From: Fodinibius sp050117475
GTDB lineage: Bacteria > Bacteroidota > Rhodothermia > Balneolales > Balneolaceae
DNA length: 64,000 nucleotides
NCBI GenBank assembly: GCA_050117475.1
Contig: JASFMR010000001.1
Span: forward strand, 45,251-109,250
Direction of reading: 5' to 3'
Part shown: positions 25,846 to 35,300 of the stretch, piece by piece
How the letters are laid out: each line of letters begins with the position of its first letter
How positions within the stretch are numbered: the first letter of the stretch is position 1
Made by a program: the position numbers and the translations under genes
The notes under the pieces: generated by a model
Databases searched by the model: none
The model's input: the letters and a program-made list of their open reading frames with translations, nothing else
What the model was told of the DNA's origin: nothing

Positions 25846-26751
25846 ATGATGCGTACTACAATTATCTATGTAATAATGGCAGTTGTGATCTCAGGCTGTT
25901 CATCGACGTCTAAAACCGTTAGCCGGCTGGAGACAAAGATTAATAATGAACTGGCACCGCTTGAAGGGGATTTTGCCGTAGCATTTAAAAATTTAAGTGA
26001 CACTACCGAAACCATTCTGATTAATGAACGGGAAATGTTTCATGCTGCCAGCACTATGAAGACGCCGGTGATGATTGAGATTTTTAAACAGGCCGAAGAC
26101 GGGAAATTCTCTCTGGATGATTCCGTACTCGTTAAAAATGAATTCAGAAGTATTGTAGACAGCAGCCGCTACAAAATGGATATCGGAGAGGATAGTGAAG
26201 AAGAGCTGTATAATGCAATAGGACATAAGCGTAGCGTCAGGCGACTAATGGATGATATGATAACGATGAGCAGTAACCTGGCTACAAACATACTTGTAGA
26301 GAAAGTGGGAGCTCATAATATCACACAAACTATGCGTAGCTTCGGAGCCGACAGTATCCAAGTACTCCGGGGCGTGGAAGACACCAAGGCGTATGAAAAA
26401 GGATTAAATAACAGGACTACTGCACGAGATCTCATGATAATATTTGAAAAAATAGGACGTGGGCAGGCAGTAACGAAACAGGCATCTGAAGCCATGGTTG
26501 ACATACTAAAAAGGCAGCATTTTAATGAAATGATTCCCGCCCGATTACCCCAAAATGTAGAAGTAGCTCATAAGACTGGTTGGATAACAGGTGTTCATCA
26601 TGATTCGGGGTTGGTGATTCTACCGGACGGCCGTAAATATGTGCTGGTGCTACTTTCCAAAAATGCACCCAATCGTAACAAAGTAATATCTGCATTTGCC
26701 GATATCTCAAAACAGATCTATGATTTTGTAACGAGGCGGAGTTCCCATTAG
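25846..26751 (+). CDS. Class A beta-lactamase-like serine hydrolase, lipoprotein
   Basis: A 301-residue lipoprotein (lipobox 'VVISGC', Cys18) of the class A beta-lactamase/DD-peptidase fold. All active-site motifs are present: S69-T-M-K72, S142-S-N144 in place of SDN, E178 in 'RGVEDTKAYEKGLNN' as the omega-loop glutamate, and K243-T-G. It could hydrolyse beta-lactams or be a housekeeping hydrolase of peptidoglycan-related peptides; such SusCD-neighbouring homologues are common in this phylum and many are not proven resistance enzymes. Translation may start at either of two adjacent ATGs. It is separated from susCD by a terminator but lies in the same direction, so partial readthrough is possible. 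Confidence 0.85.
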   Translation: MMRTTIIYVIMAVVISGCSSTSKTVSRLETKINNELAPLEGDFAVAFKNLSDTTETILINEREMFHAASTMKTPVMIEIFKQAEDGKFSLDDSVLVKNEFRSIVDSSRYKMDIGEDSEEELYNAIGHKRSVRRLMDDMITMSSNLATNILVEKVGAHNITQTMRSFGADSIQVLRGVEDTKAYEKGLNNRTTARDLMIIFEKIGRGQAVTKQASEAMVDILKRQHFNEMIPARLPQNVEVAHKTGWITGVHHDSGLVILPDGRKYVLVLLSKNAPNRNKVISAFADISKQIYDFVTRRSSH

Positions 26752-26773
26752 TTGTATCATTATACGGGTTTGA

Positions 26774-28438
26774 CTATCGGTCCTTTTTTCCGGTATAGCC
26801 AGGACCGCGGACAACTTGCCCGGGCTTCGCCCCGGTATGTTGCCCGTTTTTAAGTACCTGGGTTCCATTAACAAATACATCCCTTATTCCTTCCGCATAT
26901 TGGTGAGGCTTTTTGTACGTGGCCTTATCGCGAATGGTTTTGGGATCGAATACGACGATATCAGCGTAATAACCCTCTTTAAGTAATCCGCGCTTTCTGA
27001 TCTTCAAATTAGCGGCAGGCAAACCTGTTAGTCGATGTATGGCTTCACGAAGAGTGATTACATGCTCTTCTCTCACATATTTTCCTAGCAGCCGGGCGAA
27101 AGTGCCGTATGTGCGGGGATGTGTGCTTGATTCCAGTACCTTGCCTTCGGCCGCCACCGACCGGGCATCAGAACCGAAGCTTACGTACGGGTGTTTGATT
27201 TTTGTTTTTACATTTCCTTCCGACATTACGAAATAGACACAACCTATATCCCCTCCATTTTGAATGAATAGGTCTACAATGGTGGATACCGGATCTGCTC
27301 CTCGGGCGGCACTCACTTCTGCCAGTGTTTTTCCGTTATAGTGTTTTAGAGAATCGCGGGAAAATTCAAGCAATAGAATGTTATCCGGCGATCCTGCCAG
27401 CTGGTAAAAATTTTCCCAGGGAGTCTTGGAGCTGTTCATTTGGGACTCTACTTTTTTACGGATTTTGGGATCTTTAAGACGCTCAATAAAATCATTGGTC
27501 GTCCCTTCCTGTACCCAGGGTGGCATGGTAGCATCCAAGCCGGTGGAAGCGGCAGTATATGGATATATATTGGCTGCAATGTTGTATCCCTGATCTCGAA
27601 GGGAGTCAATTTTAAGTAATACTTCTGGCAGCTTTTCCCAGTTGTTTTTACCCGCCGCCTTGAGGTGATATATCTGAGCATCAATGTTGGCATCAACCGC
27701 AATTTTAAAAAACTCGTTTGTTGCCTCGAGTAACTTGTCTCCCTCGCTTCGGATGTGAGAAATATACATTCCGTCATATTCAGCCGCAGCTTTGGAGAGG
27801 GCAACAAGCTCGTTTGTATCTGCAAACCAGGCGGGGGCATAGATCAGCGAGGATCCCACTCCAAGCGCCCCTTGTTCCATTGCCTCCCGTACCAGCTGTT
27901 GCATCTGATTAAGTTCTTCTGGGGTAGGGGCACGGTTTTCACGGCCGATGACATTGATTCGTATAGTAGTGGCTCCGACAAATGAGGCAACGTTTGGAGA
28001 AATGCCTTTGCCAGTAAGGTACTCCAGAAAGCCTCCAAGCGTTGACCATTTTGCCTTTCTGCTTTGTTGCATTTGCTCATTCAATGGTCCCATCGATGAT
28101 CCTTCTCCAAAGATTTCAAGGGTTACCCCTTGTTTGAGATCGCTCATAGAACGCCCGTCGTTAAGCAGCGAATAGTTTCCCCAGCTAAGCATATTGATAA
28201 AACCGGGGGCTACGGCCATGCCCCTTGCATCGATTATATTATTAGCCGAAGCTGATGCCAGATCCCCGATTACGGCGATGGTATCACTTCTGATTCCAAT
28301 GTCGGCAGTTAGTGGTTTAGCTCCGGTTCCATCATAGATGGTGCCATTTTTGATAATGACATCATAATCCCGTCGACAACCTATCCCTGAAACCATTACT
28401 ATTAAGAAGAAATAGAAGTAAAAACTTTTTACCTGCAT
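26774..28438 (-). CDS. D-aminoacylase-like amidohydrolase, lipoprotein, with altered metal motif
   Basis: A 554-residue exported amidohydrolase related to N-acyl-D-amino-acid deacylases. The signal sequence has lipobox 'VSGIGC' (Cys21). The N-terminal beta domain ('DVIIKNGTIYDGTGAKP') and a TIM barrel follow. The canonical metal motif after 'VAPGF' is normally D-x-H-x-H; here it is 'INMLSWGN' (81-88), so both His are Leu and Trp. The usual Cys-containing strand is replaced by 'VTLEIFGEG'. The later ligands are kept: His in 'YISHIRSEGD', His in 'QIYHLKAAG' and the catalytic Asp in 'SFGSDARS'. It is therefore probably mononuclear or altered in specificity. Convergent with the beta-lactamase-like gene (22-bp gap). 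Confidence 0.85.
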   Translation of the reverse strand: MQVKSFYFYFFLIVMVSGIGCRRDYDVIIKNGTIYDGTGAKPLTADIGIRSDTIAVIGDLASASANNIIDARGMAVAPGFINMLSWGNYSLLNDGRSMSDLKQGVTLEIFGEGSSMGPLNEQMQQSRKAKWSTLGGFLEYLTGKGISPNVASFVGATTIRINVIGRENRAPTPEELNQMQQLVREAMEQGALGVGSSLIYAPAWFADTNELVALSKAAAEYDGMYISHIRSEGDKLLEATNEFFKIAVDANIDAQIYHLKAAGKNNWEKLPEVLLKIDSLRDQGYNIAANIYPYTAASTGLDATMPPWVQEGTTNDFIERLKDPKIRKKVESQMNSSKTPWENFYQLAGSPDNILLLEFSRDSLKHYNGKTLAEVSAARGADPVSTIVDLFIQNGGDIGCVYFVMSEGNVKTKIKHPYVSFGSDARSVAAEGKVLESSTHPRTYGTFARLLGKYVREEHVITLREAIHRLTGLPAANLKIRKRGLLKEGYYADIVVFDPKTIRDKATYKKPHQYAEGIRDVFVNGTQVLKNGQHTGAKPGQVVRGPGYTGKKDR

Positions 28439-28534
28439 CCCATTTCATTTTCATTCAAAATTTGTTAGGTATGATTTTAACCCTGCGTTTTGTAAGAACT
28501 GGAAAATTAACATTAATAAACAGGTTAACATCTG

Positions 28535-29944
28535 ATGAAGTCAACATTTTCGAATATCATAGCATGTTGGGTATTGCTACTCTTGGTAACCTCAGCCTGC
28601 AAAATTTCCCAAAAGGTGGCTCATGGTAAGAAGGATGAGGATGTTAATTTTGTATCTCCACTGGAAGCTATGTTTGATACTTCCAATGTGTTTTCGGCTA
28701 ATCTTACCGGATTTGTACTGTATGATCCAGACGCAGATTCAATTGTCTATGCTCAAAACGGAAATCGTTATTTCACCCCTGCATCCAACACTAAGCTATT
28801 TACCTTCTATACCGGACTAAAGCTGTTACCGGACTCCCTTCGGGGAATCGACTACGTGGTTCGAGGTGATTCGCTTATTTTTTGGGGCACCGGAGACCCA
28901 TCGTTTCTTCATCCCGATTTTGGTGATGGAAAAGTGTATAGGTTTCTAAAAAGCAGGAAGGAAAAACTATTCTACTCGGACTCAAATTTTCGAGATGAAC
29001 ACTTGGGGCCGGGGTGGTCATGGAGCGATTACAATTACTATTACTCGGCTGAAATTACTCCTTTCCCCATGTATGGAAATACGGCATCGTTTGAGGTGCA
29101 GGAAATAACCTTAAAACAGGTAGCCCGTAAAAATAAGGGGTTTTCCATATCCCCGAAAATTTTTCGCTCTCATATGGATGAAGAATCTAATAGACAAGAG
29201 GGAGACCCTATTTTGTCTCGTGGGATCGATGATAACTCTTTTATTTATAAACCGGAAGCTGATACAATGACTTATATCGTTGATAAGCCCTATCATTATA
29301 CACCCCGGTTAATAACTGCAATGTTGGCGGACACCCTGCATCGCCCCGTGGAATATATTGATATCAAAAAACCTGAATCGACAAAACCGGTCTACAGTGT
29401 GCTTGCTGATACTGCCTACAAGCAAATGTTGTGGCACAGCGATAATTTCATTGCTGAACAATTGTTGTTGGTAGCCGCTTCTGAGCTGGGACAGCCATTG
29501 TATTCGCGAGCAGTGATCAATTATATGAAATCTCATTATTTGAATGATTTGCCGCAAGAGCCGCAGTGGGTGGATGGTTCGGGTCTTTCACGTTATAATT
29601 TATTTACGCCTCTCACGATGGTCAGCCTCTTGAAAAAAATACGGGCTGAATTTAACAGCGATGAAGACCTGTTCCGATTATTGCCAGCTGGGGGCGAGCG
29701 AGGTACGATACAACATTGGTATGGAGGAGGTGATCAGAACCCGCCTTATGTATTTGCTAAAACGGGAACGTTGAGTAATAACCACTGCCTAAGCGGTTTC
29801 TTAATTACGGAAAGTGGAAAAAAGCTCATTTTCAGTTTCATGAACAACCATTATGTGACTTCTTCTTCCGTGGTAAAGAAAGAGATGGAGAAAGTTCTCT
29901 GGCATATTCATCGGTATTACGGGAAAATTCATTCCGCGGAGTAA
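28535..29944 (+). CDS. dacB: D-alanyl-D-alanine carboxypeptidase/endopeptidase (PBP4, peptidase S13)
   Basis: A 469-residue envelope enzyme that trims or cleaves peptide cross-links of peptidoglycan. A lipoprotein-like signal ends at 'LVTSAC' (Cys22). Catalytic motifs are S84-N-T-K87 in 'TPASNTKLF', S-D-N in 'WHSDNFIAEQLL' and 'KTGTLSNNHCLSG' near the C-terminus. Between the first and second motif lies the long insertion usual for PBP4. Its 3' end overlaps by 16 bp with the convergent protease gene. With the neighbouring D-aminoacylase-like and beta-lactamase-like proteins it forms a group of enzymes that act on D-amino-acid-containing substrates. Confidence 0.92.
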   Translation: MKSTFSNIIACWVLLLLVTSACKISQKVAHGKKDEDVNFVSPLEAMFDTSNVFSANLTGFVLYDPDADSIVYAQNGNRYFTPASNTKLFTFYTGLKLLPDSLRGIDYVVRGDSLIFWGTGDPSFLHPDFGDGKVYRFLKSRKEKLFYSDSNFRDEHLGPGWSWSDYNYYYSAEITPFPMYGNTASFEVQEITLKQVARKNKGFSISPKIFRSHMDEESNRQEGDPILSRGIDDNSFIYKPEADTMTYIVDKPYHYTPRLITAMLADTLHRPVEYIDIKKPESTKPVYSVLADTAYKQMLWHSDNFIAEQLLLVAASELGQPLYSRAVINYMKSHYLNDLPQEPQWVDGSGLSRYNLFTPLTMVSLLKKIRAEFNSDEDLFRLLPAGGERGTIQHWYGGGDQNPPYVFAKTGTLSNNHCLSGFLITESGKKLIFSFMNNHYVTSSSVVKKEMEKVLWHIHRYYGKIHSAE

Positions 29945-30966
29945 CTGAACCCGCTTTTTAGGATTGCCCGTTTATTATCACTGATGAAACTTTTTATCCC
30001 ATTAATGGGAATTGCTTGCGTGATCCCATAAGAGATCCTGGTTTTTTTCTGTACAAAAACAGAATCGCGATAAGGCCTTGCAACTTTACTGTATTTTTCT
30101 GAATCGGAATCGGGCCTGGGAATTAAGACATCTTCTGTTCTGGCTGTTGCAGATCGCGCCATCCCTACCCACTGGAAACTGCGAAAATTATCCTTGCTTG
30201 CAAATACCAAACCTCCACTGATCCCGGGATTAAAGATGGCATCCGTAACGAAAAAGCGCCTACTTTGGGGCTCAGAATTACTTGCCAAGCCCCTTGTCGT
30301 CATGAGATAACCTTTCGGATACCCCATGATGTATAAGAAAGATCCCATTTGTAGAAAATCGTTGTTTCCCGGGGCAAATCTCAGGGGATGTTTGAGTGAT
30401 TCAATATTTTCACTTAACGAAGTTGACAATAGTGCCAGGTCGGAAAGGGGATCGGCGGCGACAACATCAAAATCCTGGAGGTCTTGGGGACTGAAGATCA
30501 AATTGTTTTGACGTTGCTTTAGGCTAATTGACTTTACATATGTCTCGGAAGGGATATCATCCCCTTCATAATAGCTTATAACAGTATCAGGGGCCGATAC
30601 CACATGATTACATGTGATGAGCAGTACTTTGTCTCGGCGAAATTCAAGGACGATGGAAGTTCCTGCAGTACTCTCCTCACTGGAGAAGTAATCGCTGGCA
30701 ATATCCGTTAGCTTATTTGTCCTGATATCAGCTAGTGTGACATATCGATCTCCAAAAATATAGGTATTGTAAAAATTGGTAACTAAAATTCTAAGGATAG
30801 ATTCCTGAGCATCCTTAAGTTGTTTGGAAATGTCACGATTTGGAAAAGCGGTAGTATAATATTTAGAGGGCGGCGGCTCTTTTACAGCAGATTGCTGATA
30901 GCTTTGACATGAAAATAAAACCCCGCTGACGACTATAAGTAATAGGAAGGCTAGTCCTTTGGCCAT
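29929..30966 (-). CDS. Trypsin-like serine protease, lipoprotein
   Basis: A 345-residue lipoprotein (lipobox 'VLFSC', Cys20) with a chymotrypsin-fold protease domain. The triad can be placed at H121 ('ITCNHVVSAPD'), D176 ('DPLSDLALL') and S250 ('FNPGISGGLVF'); the serine motif is GISGG instead of the usual GNSGG. No PDZ domain is present, unlike HtrA/DegP. Residues 45-95 form an extra N-terminal region that I do not recognise. A role in envelope protein quality control or signalling is possible. The gene is last in a leftward series and overlaps the end of dacB by 16 bp. Confidence 0.75.
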   Translation of the reverse strand: MAKGLAFLLLIVVSGVLFSCQSYQQSAVKEPPPSKYYTTAFPNRDISKQLKDAQESILRILVTNFYNTYIFGDRYVTLADIRTNKLTDIASDYFSSEESTAGTSIVLEFRRDKVLLITCNHVVSAPDTVISYYEGDDIPSETYVKSISLKQRQNNLIFSPQDLQDFDVVAADPLSDLALLSTSLSENIESLKHPLRFAPGNNDFLQMGSFLYIMGYPKGYLMTTRGLASNSEPQSRRFFVTDAIFNPGISGGLVFASKDNFRSFQWVGMARSATARTEDVLIPRPDSDSEKYSKVARPYRDSVFVQKKTRISYGITQAIPINGIKSFISDNKRAILKSGFSYSAE

Positions 30967-31005
30967 AGATGTCTAGATTTATGAGCGCTTATTTATAGAA
31001 TAATA

Positions 31006-32307
31006 TTACTTTTGACGATATGCACGAATTTTTTTGATAATCGGCCAATATATCAAGCCGCCTGTGATGAATGCACTCCAAATGATGATATGTCGGACTA
31101 TGAATGGGCTAGAGAGGAGGTTTGCCATTGCTTTGAAAATGCCGGTGAGGCCCAGAATTAGCGTTACAAAAACAATGATCCCCATAGCAATATTTGCAAA
31201 TGCTGTATTAATATGAACATCATCTAGTAGCCGGGCATCATTGATAGCCAACCATAGAAACACCGATACGAATGGCAGAATGATCCCGTTCAGAGCCTGG
31301 GCTAAAATGATTGCAGGTATCGGTTGAATGTCAAGAAGCCCGAAGATCATGCCGGTAAGCAATATGCCAAGCCATACTATCCTAAAGCGGGCACCTCCGG
31401 GATGCCATTTTCCCGGATGATGCAACCCGAGCATGCTTCGTGCTGTTATCGAGGCTGCCAGCGGTGCTGTCAATGCAGAACTGAATCCTGCCGCACAGAG
31501 ACCTAAGCCAAAGAATGTAGAGGTCCATGAGCCAAGTTCGTCAGCCATAGATTGGGCCAGTGCTTCGTAGGAAAAGTGGCCGGTAAGGGCGTTACCGGTA
31601 ACCAATATCCCCATTGATATAATCCCGCCAAGGACAATGGCTGTTGAAAGGCTGATCCGCATTTCTTTTAGATTTTGACCGTGGGCCAGGCCGGAGCCGA
31701 GAAATAAATTGTAGGGTACGACCGTCGTACCAATTAAACCTATCACCAGGAATTCGGACCCGTCGGGTAGCTTTGGGATGGATAACCCGCTGATCAGCTT
31801 GCCCAGGGGAGGTTGTTTGATCACGGCTGCGGATAGAAAGCAGATTCCCATTACCCCGACAATAACACCGAGTAATAGTGCTATCTTCTTAGTTGAGGTG
31901 AACCATAAGAGGGCAATACATGCCGATCCCAAAAAGAATGTAAGAAGTTGATTTGGGAGGTGAAGCAATAACGATGCACCTGCTACTGCTCCCAAAATGT
32001 TCCCTGCTTCATAGGCAGCACATCCCAGTAAAATTGAAAATACGACCAGGTATGCCATAAACAAGCCTAGCCTGGACGTTTCGAATCGTTTTTTTATAAT
32101 TGATCCCAGGTCCTGTCCGGAAGCAACGGTAAGGCGTGCTGCTGCTTCCTGAAGTATTATGCAGGCAACAACAGAAAATAGCAATGCCCACAAAAGCGTA
32201 AACTGAAATCCCGCCCCTGCCGATGCCGCGGTAGTAATAGTGCCGGGTCCAATAAAGGCCGCCGAAAGGACTGACCAGAATAGGATATTGCTAATGTGGT
32301 TTTTCAT
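31006..32307 (-). CDS. Nramp-family metal ion transporter homologue with non-canonical metal site
   Basis: A 433-residue inner-membrane protein with about eleven hydrophobic segments and the LeuT-fold pattern of Nramp transporters. In canonical Mn2+/Fe2+ members TM1 carries DPGN and TM6 a Met-Pro. Here TM1 reads 'FIGPGTITTAASAG' (G20, T23) and TM6 'GTTVVPYNLFLGSGL' (V197), so the Asp, Asn and Met that bind the metal are all replaced. The protein may carry another ion (Nramp-related Mg2+ transporters and other branches exist) or couple differently. It starts 34 bp after the 5-oxoprolinase gene on the same strand and is likely co-transcribed with it. Confidence 0.8.
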   Translation of the reverse strand: MKNHISNILFWSVLSAAFIGPGTITTAASAGAGFQFTLLWALLFSVVACIILQEAAARLTVASGQDLGSIIKKRFETSRLGLFMAYLVVFSILLGCAAYEAGNILGAVAGASLLLHLPNQLLTFFLGSACIALLWFTSTKKIALLLGVIVGVMGICFLSAAVIKQPPLGKLISGLSIPKLPDGSEFLVIGLIGTTVVPYNLFLGSGLAHGQNLKEMRISLSTAIVLGGIISMGILVTGNALTGHFSYEALAQSMADELGSWTSTFFGLGLCAAGFSSALTAPLAASITARSMLGLHHPGKWHPGGARFRIVWLGILLTGMIFGLLDIQPIPAIILAQALNGIILPFVSVFLWLAINDARLLDDVHINTAFANIAMGIIVFVTLILGLTGIFKAMANLLSSPFIVRHIIIWSAFITGGLIYWPIIKKIRAYRQK

Positions 32308-32341
32308 CTTTGAAAGAGGTTATTTTTAAAGAGCCCAGGGA

Positions 32342-35300
32342 CTATGTGCCAAACCCTCCACCGCCAGGGGTTTCAATTACAAAACGGTCTCCAGAATTAA
32401 GTTCTGCTCCATCAATTGGTTTTAGCGATTGTCTTTCCCCGTTTTTTCGGATAACAAATTGCTGGCCCCTTTTTCCGGCTTGGCCACCTTTGAGTCCATA
32501 TGGTTTTTCCCTGCGATGCTGTGTAAGTACCGACAGGCTGACCGAATCAAGGAATTTGAGCTCTCTTATGATTCCATCTCCGCCTTTATGTTTTCCTGTT
32601 CCCCCGGATTTTCTTCGAATGCCATACCGCTTGAGTCTGACGGGATAACGGAACTCTAAAATTTCCGGGTCTGTCCCCGCTGTGTTAGTCATGTGATGAT
32701 GAACAGCATCTGCACCATTGAAATCGGGTCCCGCCCCGGTTCCTCCTCCAATCGTCTCATAGTAACCGAATGACTCATTTCCGAATAGCACATTATTCAT
32801 CGTGCCCTGGCTGCAAGCCATTTTTTCAAAGGGTTTGAGTAAAAGATCAACCAATCGCTGGCTGGTTTCGGTATTGCCACCCACTACGGCCGGACATTCT
32901 TCAGGGGCAAGACCAAAATTGGGATTCAAAATACCGGTAGGAAGAGTAATATTGACCGGGTCAAGCAAACCTTCGTTCAATGGCAAGGGATCTTCAATAA
33001 GACACCGCAGTACATACATTACAACACTCTGTACGATTGCCGGTGTCGCGTTTAGGTTACCGGGATGAATTCCTGATGAATTCGAAAAATCAATTTCAAG
33101 CTTGCCATCTTTTTTGTTTATGAACGCAGAAAGCTTGGTTCCGTCGTCGAGGTATTCTTCGCTGTGCCCCTTTAAATCGGGAAGGTCTTTGATCATTGAT
33201 ACTGCTTTTTGGGCTGCACGGGATTTCAGTGCCTCCATATAGTGTCTTACGGTAGCTTTACCCTCGCTTTTTGCTAATCGGATTATGGCTTTAGATCCCC
33301 GGTGATCGGCAGCAACAGCTGCATGCAAGTCGGCCACGTTTTCTTTGACGGCGCGGCTCGGATAGGGCGAACAGGATAGTAGTTCTTCAATCTTCTCCCA
33401 CTTGGGATCGCCGCTTTTTATCAAATAAGTCGGTGGAATAACGACCCCTTCTTCTGAAAGGGAAGTGGCATCGGGAGGCATTGATCCAGGGCGTGTACCT
33501 CCGATTTCGGCGTGATGGGCACGGCATGCGGCATATCCAAGCAAAGATTCATTTTCATCATAAATAGGGGTCACCACAGTAATATCGGGAAGGTGGGAGC
33601 CTCCGAAAAGTGGATGGTTTGTAACCACAACATCCCCGGGCTCCATAGGTATGGTTTGTTTAAGCCGCCGGACACACAGCCCGAGCGCTCCAAGGTGTAC
33701 CGGGATATGCGGGGCGTTGACTACAAGTTCGCCCCGGGCATTCAGAAGGGCACACGAAAAATCCAGGCGTTCTTTAACGTTTACCGATAAAGCCGTTCGA
33801 CGCATCATTTCGCCCATCTCTTCTGCAATGGAAGTAAACCGGTTTGTAAACAATTCTAGGTTAATGGTTTCTGAATAATCATCAGGTTTTTGATTACCTG
33901 CATCGGCCGATTCATTAAGCCTGATAGTGCCGTTTTCTTCAATTTGAGCACTCCAGGTTGGTTCCACAACGGTCGTGCTGTAAGGATCAAGAATAATGGC
34001 CGGTCCCTGGATACTATGTCCGAATTTTAAATCGGAACGATGATAAATAGGGGTCGAGTGTTTTTCTCGTCCATATTGTACCTTGGCATGATAACGGATT
34101 TTGGGATTGTCTTGCGCTTCCTCACGTTTTTTATTCGGTTTTCTTTCGGGATTTGCCGCCGCTACCAAGCGAACCGATTCGATTTCGATGTCCCTTCCAT
34201 GTACCCAATGTCCATACCGTTTTTGATAGGCTTTTTTAAATTCCCTTCTCAAATTGATATGATTTGAAAAGGGAATTTCAATGGTTACTTCCTGGCCTGC
34301 CAAGCGCATGAATGCCATACGTCTTTTTACAGTGACGGATAGCTTATCGTTATTTGGAATTTCATCATACAATTTGTCAGTGGCTTTTTTTCCCAATTCC
34401 TTGAACACAGAGGGTAACTGTTTCTTGATACGCTTAACCTTTTCAAGGATTTGTTGCTCTTCAAATACTTCTATTGTGGCATTCCCAAGCCCGTTTGCAC
34501 TGAGTAAACCTGCTTTTTCAGGTATAAGAACGGTGCTTATTCCCAGCAACGAAGCAATTGCAATAGCATGTTGTGCGCCGGCCCCCCCAAATGCTACCAG
34601 GGAATAGTCGGATGGGTCATACCCCTTACGCAGTGATACTTTTTTGATGGCATCAGCCATTCTCTCGTTGGCAATTTGCAGAAGCCCTTCAAGAATTTCA
34701 TTACGATTAGCCGGTTTGCCGGATCCTTCAATAATCTCTACTAACGCTTCAAGTTTCCGGTTGGCTGCTTTCTCAGATATGGGAATATTGAAATTATCAG
34801 CTCGTAAACGGCCGAGTAGAAGATTGACGTCGGTCAAGGTAAGCGGGCCACCTGCATTATAACAGGCAGGACCGGGATGTGCACCGGCACTATCAGGACC
34901 TACGGTCAGTTTTTGTCCGTCGTATGAGCAAATAGAACCACCTCCGGCGGCTACAGTTTCTATTGCAAGTGCCGGTGCTTTGATATTAGCTTCGCCGACA
35001 CTATGTTCAAACTGATAATCAAATGCCCCGTCATAACGAGCGACGTCTGTACTGGTACCTCCCATGTCAAGTGAAATGATGCGTTCCCGGCCCGACTCCC
35101 GGCCTGTCTCAGCAGCGCCTATAACTCCTCCGGCCGGTCCACTCAGCAATCCGTCCTTTGGGTTAAAATTTTCCGATGAAGTCAGTCCGGCTGCACTGTT
35201 CATTATAAAAATGTTACCATTGGGAAACACAGATTTAACCGAACGGAAGTACCGGTCAAGAATCGGTTCCAAGTAGGCATTTATAACAGTAGTTTGGGCA

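Noticed and set aside
25846..26751. Antibiotic-resistance gene call for the class A beta-lactamase-like protein
   Set aside because: The motifs fit the fold, but nothing in the sequence proves beta-lactam hydrolysis; a general serine hydrolase is as likely.
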